From Myoxocephalus aenaeus (taxonomy: Eukaryota; Chordata; Actinopteri; Perciformes; Cottidae): DNA of 64,000 nucleotides. The position numbers were made by a program, and so were the translations under genes. The notes beneath the pieces are model-generated. The model was given only the letters and a program-made list of their open reading frames with translations, made no database searches and had not been told where the DNA came from. The stretch covers positions 946,001 to 1,010,000 of the forward strand of contig JBAMJR010000068.1 of the NCBI GenBank assembly GCA_038501785.1. Reading direction: 5' to 3'. Positions 40,201-52,653 of the stretch are shown here, piece after piece. Numbering within the stretch: the first letter of the stretch is position 1; every line of letters starts with the position of its first letter.

Positions 40201-42753
40201 CTCGATGCAATGCATTCTGCAGCGATACTAAGAAGGCATTAATATAAGGGGCAGAAGACAATAAGGTGGTGAATTGCGTCACCTCTCATGCAGGTGGCAA
40301 ATTCCTTTAGGCTCCAAAAAGCATGCCGTGCTGCTGATAGATGGCTGATGCACATTGCAAAAATGTCATAATCCAATCAGGAAAAGTTAGTGCAGCTTGT
40401 TTGTCTCTGACATTTGGTGTTTCATCAACCACTAAACTTCTATAATTCCAGCCTTTTTGCTTTCACCAATAACAAAACACAACATTCTTAGTTTGGCTCT
40501 TAAAACATAACCTTTTCACTCATTTACACATCTTTTCATGACATTATGTTATTTGGTAATGTAGCTCAGGGAGTATGGAACGACAATTTCAGCAAAACGT
40601 CTCATAGGTTTAAAATGATGGAGTGATGAAAATGTTGACAGACATGGATGTAAAGTGCAACTCGACTCAACAGCAAGGCAATAATTATACTTCATAGAGC
40701 AAAGACATCTTATAACACACGACGTGTCCAGGCTTATCTCCACAAGACAAAGCCCCAAGGAGCAATATTAGGGCAATGCCCACCTATATGGGCTTGAGAT
40801 GCAAATTAAAGGGTCCTTGAAAGCCCTCAGCAGGAGTGTGTCGAGAAAGGTTAGGGCTGCTGGCTCATAGTCTCTGAAGGCACTGGGCCGTTCCTTTTTC
40901 CACACAGGAAGGTTTTTTCTGTAGTGGCTACACTTAAGTTGTAGAAGATGTGTAGAAAAGAGTTAAGGATTCTTAGCTTTTGGTTTCCTGCTTGTATGAT
41001 GCAGGGTTATGGATTTGTTTGTACAACAGAGTGCAATAACTTGTCAAGCTAAGCCAGGGCATTAACCACCAAAAATTGCACATGCAGCCTAAATAAGACT
41101 TTCCAAATATATGGGCTGAATGGGTACATTAGTAAGTGGCCCAATATTTGGTGGCCATTGTATACATGGCATGCTTTCAACTACATAATTAAGAGTTTTT
41201 GCATTTATTGAGTTTCAAATGGTTGATCAGTCCAGTTGGAGTCTTTAACTGGAGACGTTCAGCCAAACGTGTCCGTGTTTGCTCTTAGCTGAAAACATAA
41301 ACATAAATGTAGTTGTCCTCTTAAAATCAGCACCAAGCCCCATTTTGCCTCTTGATCCGCGAAAGAATGTGTTTTAAAAACGTCACCTTGCATATATCCG
41401 CAACCACAAAGTCGATTAAATTCATTTAAATTGCTCAAATACCGTAACCCTTGTGAATTCCATTTTTTAACCGAAAAACACGTTTTCTTGACTCAATATG
41501 CTTCATAACATGCCAATGCTTTCCTGCATTGTGTTTATTGTTGTGTTTATTTCCAATGCTTTAGGTCTTAATCTTTCTAAAAAGGTGCACTATTAGTCTG
41601 TGGGTTGTTGTTAAGGCACCGAACAATACTTTTTTTAAAGCTCTCGATGACTCCTTTTGGATCCACCTTGCTCATACTCATGCTGGATGTTCTTAGTTAT
41701 GATCAAAACATCTTTTAAAAGTGATTTTTTTATTGTATTGGAATTCATTTGGGGTTCCGACGACGACTCAAACACAGGGAAAAAGAGGTCTAGACCACCT
41801 AGGGGGTCTATGGTTTTTAAAGCCGTCAATCAATCTTGAATACGTACCTACCTATGTTTATTTTCTATGCCAACCCTTACCTTAAGAGGAAGCCACCAGT
41901 TAACAAGTTTACTTGTTAAAGTTAAACACCTGTTGCTCTGAAACGGACGTGATCCTGTTCTGAATTCTGCAGTCAGCTGCTGGAATATAAATCAACCCTA
42001 AACCATACCAGACATTGTGTAAACCTTGCGACTGTGGCTCAGTGGTGGTGAGCAGGGTCGTCCTTCAATCGGAGGATCGGCGGTTCGATCCCTGGCTCCG
42101 CTAGCCCGTGTCGATGTGTCCTTGAGCAGCACACTTAACCCTAAATTGCTCCCGTAGCTGCGCCTACGGTGTATGAATGGTTGATAATCCTGATGTGGCT
42201 CCTTGCATGGTAGCTCCTCTCATCAGGGTGTGAATGGATGAATGATGTCATGTAGTGTTAAAGAGCTTTGAGTGTGTGTGAATGGATGAATGATGTCATG
42301 TAGTGTTAAAGAGCTTTGAGTGTGTGTGAATGGATGAATGATGTCATGTAGTGTTAAAGCACTTGCACGGGTCCATTTAAAGCTACGAGCAAAAGTCACA
42401 CTTCAGTTTATTTAGTTGTTCACCTGGCAGAACTGCAGGCCACCTCGACAACAACCCCAAAGTATTTATATTTTAATCCTGTCGATTTCTCTCGAAAAAT
42501 GTGCGAAGCATAGTGTTTAAGGAGAAAGTCACAGGAAGAAGTCCATTGTGAACTGTTGTATTCATACTGAGCGTGGAGCTAAGTCCGCCTCTTACTTGTG
42601 ATGCACGGGCCGGGGGAAGCGTTGTGGGCGTGCACGCCTAAATGTAGTCAAGCCGGACAATCGGGCTGTGGGAAGGATTGTCGAGGTCTTTGTGTTGCAT
42701 CTGTTGAAAAACAGCTGGAAGTGATTTCCCGTGTCCCAGTTTCCCTGTGCCAT

Positions 42754-42801
<48 letters not shown>

Positions 42802-45800
42802 ACTGCTTATAGCAATCTTCATCCCACACACCCGTCCTTTAAACATGCATGTTTCCATGCATATCATGTGTGTAATGGTTTAACGTTTCTTTATTCAATA
42901 TTGGAGGTTGCCTATTTTTCAGTGCAGATAACCCAGTGGTTCTCAAACGAAATGGTCCAACTTTTTGTGACTCCTCCATCCATGCTTTTTCAAATAATAG
43001 AATAAAAAAAATTGAAATCCCGTTCAAGTAAACCAGATTGCTCCATCAGAAAAAAACTAATAACATGTGCAATCACTATCACTTTGTTAGAAAAATGCAA
43101 ATAAAGTTCTGTCTGTGCAAAAAATGACTAATATTTGGCAAAAGAATGACTAATTACTAGGGATGGGTAAAATGCAGAGAATAATTTCCACACTGTGGGA
43201 TTAATAAAGGATTATAAAAATAAAAAAAGGATTTACATTTTTTTTAAGAATCTGCATCTCCCCCTGCGCCCCACCTGTAATACCTCCGCGTACCACTAGA
43301 GGGTCGCGCCCCACAGTTTTGAGAACCACTGAGATAACCTAACGTCGCAAACTAACAACACAACAAAAACCAAAAGCCTAATAAACCAGATCCACAAGTA
43401 ATTAAAACATTAGCAAATATACTTTTAAACCTGCCGGGAGGGACGGGAAGCCAGATGTTCAGTTTGCATGAAGTAACCTTTGACATGACCTATTGATCGG
43501 CCTTTCTGAGGAGAGCCTGAGTGTTAAACGATCTGGCATCACATCACCTTTTATGAGATGTCGTCAGAGTCAACATGGATGTGTACCACTGAATCAACAG
43601 GGGCTCAGGTTGTTGACAGTCCTGCCACCTGGCTATCAGCTAGCCTGACCAGCAGTGGCAGCGCCGCTAGCGGGCTCCATGAAGACGGAGAGGGTGGGCG
43701 CCGACAGGCTCTAGCTGCCCACCAGAGCCGATCGGCGTCAGGTTTTGTCTTTGTCCGTCTGCCCCCGTGAGCAGCGGGGTTGCAGATGTGATAACAAGGG
43801 ACTCGGCGTCCGTGGAGAGGGACGTGTCGTGTTCAAAAGGCCACAGAGCAGCGTCTTTCCAATCCGTCCATCTGGGCGACGACTTAAAGACGGATGCCGA
43901 AAGCCGCAGCAGTCGATGTTTTTATATTAACAATGGGTCAAATCCCCTCGCAGTAAAGAACCTGGACAAAGAAAAATCACCCGACTCTGCAGCCCCCCTC
44001 AGTTTTACGAGGTAATTTAGCACCTTTCAGCTCATTGTTTAGTTCCTTTTTGGACACGACCTCGCCGGGTTGGATCATTCTGGGCGCTCTCTTCGGGGTT
44101 TTGTTCACAGACTCAGATGGCGGATGTTTTCAGTGATAGTGGATCACCACCAATAGAACAAAGTAAACCAAAAGTGATTCGTTTAACTATTAACTATTTA
44201 ACGACTGATGATTCCAGGTATGTGTCTATCTTATGAGCTAAAAATAAACAATGTGTGAATTCCTTCAGAGTTAATTAAGGCCTTTTCTCACCAGCGGCAT
44301 GATAAATAAAAATGCAGAAATGCGAGTTTTAGGACAGTCGGTACACCGCCAATAAATATGTGAATAGAGTTGTGAAGGCAGACTGATCCTATTGACCCAG
44401 AGCGGCGTCCGGCCGTCTGTCTGAGGGAGATTGTTGCGTAACCTATAAGCCACAGTAAGATATTTTATTGAGTTTCCTCTTCGTGAAATGATCTGAGTGA
44501 GTTTGAGTTTCCTCTGTGGCTTGTATTGTGTCGGGTAAGAATGGAAGTGATGGATCTGGTTTACACCGCTTGTGTCAAGGTTAGTTAAGCCGCTCGCCGA
44601 GACTACGCAGCATCCCTGTTGCTACGCAGTGCTAGCATGTTGTAAATGTGTCCGTTCTGCACAACATGATTGAATGAGGTTTATATTTGCGGTGCAATAG
44701 CTCAGAAAAATCAACATCTTCTGAAAAAATGTACATATATACATAGAGACTGTATATATCTGCATTCATATCCACTGTTTATACTGTCCATACTGTTTAT
44801 ACAGATGCTAAACCACATTGCGTTTGAATCAGAAAAAAATAAATAAGATACCGCTTTTTCTTTTTGCCACGTATTATTCGTATTCAGTGTGAAAGGAGTC
44901 TTGACCAAAACAAGAGTTATGATGATGTGAAAGTTCCTCTTTTGGTCGAGGCTGACCGCTCAGAGACCAATTTAATATCTACGTCCGCCGAAAATGTTTT
45001 AAAGAATAATTCTGTTACCCGAGAGTTAGAAATTGTAAAAGAAAGTCAAATTGTAATACCGTACATTACTCGTTATTATAAAACAAATCACATTGGGGAT
45101 ACTGTACCTCTGAAGTTGGTCAGGACCAAACAGAGCTAGAGGGAGAATATTTGGATTTTGTCAGGTGGCATAAGAAGACAAACCTGGAAAAAACATGCTT
45201 ATGTTGTTTCTTTACATGTTTGCAATGTCAATAATGTGTAAAACAAAACAAAAAACATATCATGCAGGTTTATTGAACGTAACATAGAAATCTTTATTGA
45301 ACTCCGTTACAGTTTTTCACCAAAAAGCCAAAGTTTGCGTCGCGTTGGATTTCGAAAGCGACCGGTGATCTTTTTTTTCATCTTAATCTTTGAAACACGG
45401 CTGACAGACTCCTTCTTAACAGGAAGTAATAATCACATGGTTTATTACGGGCACAACAGAGAGCTCGATTCATAATAAAATGGGCAATTTCACCTAAATC
45501 CCCCCTCAGGATAACGGGTGAACTAAGGAGGGATTTGATGTGAGGGGTGTGAGAGCTGTGATGCTGTGTTATCAGCTGAGTAATTTGCTCTTGTATAAAC
45601 ATGAATTACTGTTATCTAAGTGCCCCCTGACAGCCGATTGGCTCCTCATTAGGCCTGTGTGAAATGAGATTAGCAGCGAGCCTCGAAATTATGATCCAAT
45701 CCCAGAACACATAATCTCTCACACACACACACACACATCTGTGTCTATTTCTGTCTTCTCTCTTTTCACCTTGTTGTCCTCCTCCCTGTGATTGCTCTTT

Positions 45801-45820
45801 CCTCGTCCTCTCCTCACTTG

Positions 45821-45853
<33 letters not shown>

Positions 45854-48800
45854 CCCCGCAGAGTGCAACTGCAGCGGGAGGTCGGACGAGTGCGAGTTCG
45901 ACGCGGAGCAGTACCGCAGCACGGGCAGCGGGGGGCGCTGCGTGAGCTGCAGAGACGACACCGACGGGCCCCACTGTGAGCGCTGCAGAGAGAACCACTA
46001 CAGGAGCTCTGCGGAGGAGCCCTGCCTACCATGCCACTGCAACACCAACGGTAAGATGCAGCTACAAAACCCTTAATTGTTTTGCTAATAACTCCCCCCC
46101 CCCCCCCCCCCCCCTTATTATAATCCATGCAAATATCATTACTCACTCTTATTGTTTTCTCTGGCTTGAGAAAATGTAATTATGGTGAGACTGGAATGCT
46201 ATATTGGCACAATTAGGCACCATAAGCAAGATTTAGCTACTCATAGGATTAGTTGTAGCAGATGTTATGGCTAAATGCTTTTTAAATCATTATAAATATT
46301 ACATTACACGAACCCATCGACTACTCGACTGCCAACCCTTGCCTGAGAGGAGATATTTCTGGTTCATAATGTGTACAATCTTGTTCGTCTCATGTCTTCA
46401 TCCCGTCTGATTTATCCTCGCCTCGGCTCCCCAAATGACCGTTAAATAAATCCATGACTTTGCTCTCGCCTCGCTGTTGTAAATTGATCCAGTTTGACTC
46501 TCTGAACTTTCATCAGCGCTCATTTAACGGTCTAATTTTAGGTGGAGGCGCGTTCAATGTTTGGGCTTCCTAATTACACCGTCGCCGGCGTAAAGAGAGA
46601 AAACAAGACCAAGAAATGGAGAAATACAGCAGCAATCTTTGCGTCTACGTTTCCTAGAGAGTGTCAGATGATTGACCAGAGTCGCTGGAGTCCATTATAT
46701 TGATCAAAGGTTGTGGAAAGGCTTCCTTTTCTGTCATGTCCACAATATCCCAGCTGGTCTTTTCTCTCCATTAACTAAAGTATGTCAGCTGCAGTGCGGT
46801 TGCCAGGTTTCATCCCGCTCTTCCAAGCTCATCTACAGGTGTTTTTTTTTTAAGGACAGAATTCAATAACAGGTATTCATTCTTCTTACGGTCATGGAAA
46901 ACCTGGAAAAGTCATGGAGTTTTAAAATGGTTATTTCCAGACCTGGAAAAGTCATTGAAACAAAAGAAGAATCCCAAAGGTTTTGTAAAAGTTATGGAAA
47001 TGTGTTATATTCATGTGTTCATGTCGTTCATTTACGCTGAGTTTGAAATAATTAATATGCTTTTAAAAGAAAGACGCTCAAAATATAAGCAGGCGTACAT
47101 ACAATTCAATTCAGTTTATTTTAGAGTTAGTAATGTGCATTGAAGAGACAATAGTTTATCCAGAAGGAGAGAAAGAAGAGGAGAAGAGGAGAGGAGGAGC
47201 GAAAGAAGAAGAGAAGAGGAGCTCAGTGTATCCTATAGGATACACTGAGCTCCTCTTCTCTTCCTCTTTCTTTTGCAAAAAAGGAATTTCAAGAAAGTAA
47301 AAAAAGCCTTGTATCAAGAAAATAAGTCATATTTTTTGCCCAAAAAGAATATTAATCTTGTCAAGCATGTTTTGATTTGAAAAATTATCTCATTTTAAGA
47401 AAGTATGCCTTACTTTTTCTTGATTTTGGGCTTATTTTAAGAAATCTTGTCAAGCAAAAAAAGCTTACCCCATTGGCAGATTGTTTTGCTTGATATAGGA
47501 TGATTTGATTGAATATAAGAATTTTTTGCTTCTCTCTAGAAGGGCTGTTTTTGCAGTGTATAAGATGTCCCCCAGCAGTCTAGGCCTATAGCAGCATACA
47601 GTATCTAGGGGCTGGACCAGGGCAAACCTGAGCCAGACTATAAGCCTGAAACAGCCCTAACTATAAGCCTGAAACAGCCCTAAGTATAAGCGCTATCAAA
47701 GAGGAAAGTCTTAAGTCTACTCTTAAATGAGGTGACTTACAGGCATCTATATAAATGTTTATTCTTTTAATCAAACTATTGTCTCATTCATTTGTGTCAT
47801 TTAAGGTTTACTGTATGCTTTGTATTCTCATTGTTAGTTTAAATACTACATTTACTCACTTTTTCATGTTTACACCCAGATTTCACAAAATGTTTGGTCA
47901 TGGAAATCCACTGGTCAAAATGTGTATTATGAACCCTGCATTCAGCTATCACCGCCATGGCAAATTATTAACGATGCATTGACCCATTTCATGTACCGTA
48001 AAATTCGGGTTACAAGCCGCTACTACCTCTGGTCAGTGGTAGCCAGCTAGCGCTCCTGCTAGTGCTCCGCTAGCTCCCCGACAACCACCGAAGGTAGTGG
48101 GATCAACCCTGGCTCGACACCCGACTTGGGCAGGGGGGACGCGGGCAGTAGCAGCGGCAGCGGGGAGCTAGCCGGTAGCTAGCTAGCGCTGCTGCTAGCT
48201 TGCTACAGCGGAGCGGCTTGTAACCCGACTTTTACGGTAATTCACCTTATGGATTATGAGGTCCTTTCCTCCTTGACACCCCTTTTGTCGCCCTTCTCTC
48301 TGTGCACCCTTTCCCTTCCCTTTTCTCGTTCCTCCCACCTGCTGATCCGTTTCCCAGGTTCGGTGAGTCTGCAGTGTGACGCGGACGGAAGGTGCGCGTG
48401 TCGCGCCGGCGTGACGGGGGAGAAGTGCGACACGTGTCGGGCCGGCTTTCACTCGCTGGGCTGTGGCGGCTGCAGGTGAGCAACATGCAGACAACGACAA
48501 CGCACACACTGTGGGGATGACTAACTGACGGACGATAGAGAGAAGGGGTTAATAAAACAAGTCAAACGGACACGGACTTTGTTTCAACACATCTTCCCTG
48601 TTTTGCAGTTATATCATCCAACTTCTCCGAGCCCGAATTTATCAAACAAAGCAGCCGTAAACAAGAGCGTTCTCATTTCTCCGTGTGACACCGCTGTGAA
48701 TTAGAGACCTTCTTATCAGCGGCGACCAGGATGTTGCGTACACTATCAAACTGCTCGCAACCGCCGGAAAAAGAAAGCCGACAACGCGCCGTAATGTTCC

Positions 48801-51723
48801 GCATGCAAACATGAACTTATGACTTCTTTCAATTCAATCAAGATTTCTGCAAATCATCTCCAGACTAGAATTAATGTCCATTTCTTACAAGACAGTAGAA
48901 GATGGCTGATGTTTATACAGTCTGACCTACCCTTGTGTTTCCATACTGCATTGTGTGAAGCAAACTTCTTCTTATTTGTGTTAAAGAACCAGTGTGTCGC
49001 ATTTAGTGGGATCTTTTTTGGCAGAAATGGAATATAATATTAATAAGTATGTTTTCTTGCGTGTATAATACCTGGAAATAAGTGTGTTTTTGTTACCTTT
49101 TAGAATTAACAGAGTGGGTCCCCTTCATGGGGTCTGCTATGAACCCCCGGCTCTAGAAAAGGACCTTCACAGCCACCGTAGTTCTCCATCAGAGAGAAGT
49201 TTCAAACGCGTTAGCTGGAGACAAAAACAGCGCTAAAGAGATTAATTATTGGACTTACGTTCAACAAATTAATGCTGCTGCTTATTGTCTGGAGGATGTG
49301 TGACTAAGAAACTGTTTTTCAATAACAGCTTGATAAAGACAATATGTCTCCACGTGCCCAAAGCAGTCAGCTATTGTACGTTTTAAGAAATAAGTCGTTT
49401 AAAGGACAATTAAGGCTTACTATTGTCCTGAATCCCCTCCTCCTGCAAACTGGCAGTGTTTTTTGGGGGGTTGGTAAACCAGCCCTCCACCTGTTACCAT
49501 GGTGACCGGATCGAGCTACCGCCGCCTTCAGAAACTTCAGAGAACCCATTTCAGCCGCAGACAAACCCCAAGGACGAACTTAGCCTCGGAAACCTGCTTT
49601 TCCTTCAGAGACGGCGCCGTGCACGACGCTGCAGGGCGGAGCGGTCAGTGTGGTGGAGTCACATGACCCCAGCATCCATAATCTATATCTACTGTCGCCA
49701 ACTATTATTAGTGAGCTATTCATAGATCATGAATAATTCAACTCAGTAATACTACTTAATCCCCAGTTTTGCCATTTTATATGTATGTTTTTTTAGCGTG
49801 TAGCCAATACATGATTATATTAATTTAAAGGAATATTGTTTGCTGTTCCTCGCGGAGACAAACAAAAAAATGTCACTAGCATTGTTTGTTTTTGATTGAT
49901 GGGCGGATCCCAATTGTTCTCTATTAATTGAGGTGAGAACAAAATGTGCACGTCCACTGAAGTATTGTTTTTCTATATTTGTACTTTGTCTCTGACTCGG
50001 ATCGCCTCGCTACGCTACAAGAATGATCTCAGCGGGTTTAATTGATTTTAAGATAGCCGGCGTTGCTTTCATCCCTAAGATATGAGGCGGATTTACCCAT
50101 GAGGCTTTGCACACTCACACACTCAGTCTGGGCGCCTTTTTTTTTCTTCTTTTTTTGCCGTGCTTTGTTGCAGTTTGAAGATGCACTGACCTGCTGCACA
50201 CATTTTAATGATGAAAAGCACATTCCAACTTTCTCTGACCTGAGAGTTCTCCTACTAAGTAATGCATGCATATGAGCCTGCATGTAAATGCATATGATGG
50301 TGTGTGTGTGTGTGTGTGTGCGTGTGTGTGTGTGTGTGTGCGTGTGTGTGCGTGCACGGCTATGAGAAGTATGTTGCAGTATTTATATTCAGAAGAAGTC
50401 TACCCCAGCTTTCCCTGACCTCCTCTCTCTGCCGAGGGAATGCTAAGTTGCGGTGGTGTCGAATTGCATATCAATGGCTGTGTGGTGTTTACGTTATTGC
50501 GCAACACCATAACTGTGGACACTGTGGCAACAAACGGTGGAAAAGGAGAACTTCATTTTTAACTTTTTGAAAAAAGAAAAAAAAAATCTTAATAGTCATT
50601 CTTGTGACTTAAAAGCTGCCTTTTGGTGGAAGCAAAGGATGTGGAAATGAAAAGGGGAGACTCACAGCAGGGCTCGAAAACGGAAGGGACGAGAGATTGG
50701 CAACCAGTTGTGCTCCTTTGGTTGCCATCATTGGCAACCACTTTATTGCATATGCATAAATAGGGACAGCAAACAATAAAACACGCACCCCAAAATAGGA
50801 AAGTCGGGAAGCTGAACTCTCCCCAATCTCCCACTCTCTTTTAGACGCTGCTATAATACAGAATGATAGATTTTCTTAATATATATGTTGTCTCAATGCT
50901 TTTTTTAAATCTATTTGCACTTTATTATTATTATTATCTGTATGAACTTTATATGTAGGACAGGAGAGAAACGTTTGTGTATGTTTGGCACATGTTGAGG
51001 AATTGACAATAAAGCTGACTTTGACTTTTATATATCGTTTATATATTAGTGACTTAGTGCCTTGATGCCTTAACTCGCGTGTGCAAAGGCCGCGAAGCAC
51101 ATTTAGTTGTTTGACTCAAGGGTTTATCCTGCAAAGTTCAATTTAAACAGACGACACCCTGCAGAGATGAGCTGGGGTTTTATTGGGTGGGATCTCAGAC
51201 TTTAGTGAAATCCTGTCAAAGGAACAGCAAACACATCTGTCTTCTCAAGAAAAGTGCAGTCGATGGGGTTAGAACATATCGTCCAATGGCTTCAACCGAA
51301 AGTTAAAAATCAGCTGCAGCCATCGTGGTTGTTTTACAACAGTAATCCGCTGCGAAAAATATTAAATAAACTGCTGCGATTGGCCCAAAGCAAATAAAAC
51401 ATGAGCTTGTAGACGAAGACCAAACTTCAAATGAAATGGGAGTAAATATTGGATTTCTATTAGCCAGGTGGGTAAAAAACACAACTTCAAATGAATGCAA
51501 ATGCTGCTTCATATCTGGATGTGGAGGAAACTGCAGGCAAGATGTTCGGCATATTATGGGCTGTATTTAGACTTTTATCGGTTAATGAAGGTTTAGAGAG
51601 AGGCTCACATTAAGGAGGCTTTTCTGAATAGAACAAGTGTTGGCAATAACAAATTCATAAATTACAAGTGAACAATAATTTTACAGCTGAGTTTGGATTA
51701 TCCTCACTGACATAATTATATCA

Positions 51724-51768
<45 letters not shown>

Positions 51769-52610
51769 AAATCCGGCTGTCGAGTTGCGGTGTGACTGAT
51801 TCAGCCCACTGGAGCAGAGACAAGTGGAGACGGCTTGCCTTGGGATCATTTAATTATTTGTAATAGCGCCTCATTAAAAAAAATGGATTCTATGTTACGG
51901 TTTCAAACAAAAGCAATCAATCAATGAAGGTGATCGAACGCATGTCGAACGCTGACACACACACACACACACACACTCACACACACACACTGTATACGCC
52001 TCGCTTGCTTTTTTTTTATTCTCAAGGTTGTCCACACAGATTCTGATAGATTGTGTACTAAATCACGCGGCTGAGTGACAAAAAGGGTTTACGAGTTATT
52101 CCGGAGACCCGGGTTCAAGGCCCAGGACAAGCGTCCGCGTTGATACCCCTCTGGGTATCTGGGTAGCGGACCGTCTGTGATGTGGAAGCGGGCGAGCGGA
52201 TAGAGAACGGCCCTCGTGGAGTTGACATAACCGTATCCCTGTCCTCTGAATCATCGCTCACACCCACACACGTCGGTTTCGGTGCAGCGGATCTGACTCT
52301 TTCCTCCGCAGGCCGTGCGAGTGCGACCCCGGCGGGAGTGTGGACGACTGCTCTGCTCTGGATGGACGCTGCCACTGTAAGCCCAACGTGGAGGGCCAGA
52401 GCTGCGACAGGTGTGTTATAACACACACGTATGTGCACACACGACCCATAACTAACCATCCACCCGCTTATGAATGAATGAATGAATGAATATATACTTT
52501 ATTAATCCCCGAGGGGAAATTTGGTGTCGGGGTAGCAGCAATTTACAACAAAATAAACAAAAACAAAAACAGCAGGAGGAAAGATAAAAGATATATACAA
52601 TAATAATACA

Positions 52611-52653
<43 letters not shown>

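Larger units (their letters stand above)
29935..45861 (+). other. lamc3 intron 4 (largest intron)
   Basis: 15.9 kb intron, the main mobile-element reservoir. In order: a GGGTC-palindrome repeat (30172-30895), an antisense L1-clade LINE (31295-33480), AT runs (33876-33905, 34176-34234), LINE tail remnants, a piggyBac-like element (37165-37653), a reverse SINE fragment, a palindrome and a truncated TA-flanked element (37887-38069), a Tc1-type element (39361-39859), a dispersed repeat (41430-41750), a tRNA-derived SINE (42029-42380), a GT run and a hAT element (42934-43331). From 43340 to 45800 I see mostly unique sequence. No coding exon of lamc3 was detected inside. Confidence 0.85.
46870..47938 (-). 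mobile_element. non-autonomous DNA-transposon-like repeat, copy 2 (inverted relative to copy 1)
   Basis: Left GGTCATGGAAAACCTGGAAA and right TTGGTCATGGAAATCCACTG, ending GAACCCTG, are the inverse of the element at 9262-10023. The middle is longer than copy 1: it carries a GA-rich tract, the palindrome at 47201-47270 and a block (47555-47740) that resembles another widespread teleost repeat. Target duplication is not clean, so the ends are approximate. Confidence 0.6.
46051..48357 (+). other. lamc3 intron 5
   Basis: 2.3 kb intron. Contains a 21-base C run (46094-46114), the second copy of the CATGACTTTTCC transposon-like repeat (46870-47938) with a 70-bp palindrome inside, and TA-flanked element copy D (47996-48237), which ends 120 bp before exon 6. 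Confidence 0.85.
48476..52311 (+). other. lamc3 intron 6
   Basis: 3.8 kb intron. Contains a probable teleost dispersed repeat (48984-49735), a compound GT tract (50301-50354), a LINE-like tail (50910-51030) and two CA runs (51726-51765, 51957-51990). The passage 52080-52310 is GC-richer and leads into exon 7. No other coding sequence. Confidence 0.85.

Noticed and set aside
42598..43005. 135-residue frame with long Cys-Val run
   Set aside because: Created by the GT microsatellite and running into a hAT element.
45612..45998. 128-residue antisense frame
   Set aside because: Shadow of exon 5 and the adjacent CT microsatellite (Arg-Glu repeats).
52111..52121. B-box-like GGGTTCAAGGCCC, possible tRNA
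   Set aside because: No cloverleaf and imperfect consensus; the surrounding GC-richer sequence leads into exon 7.
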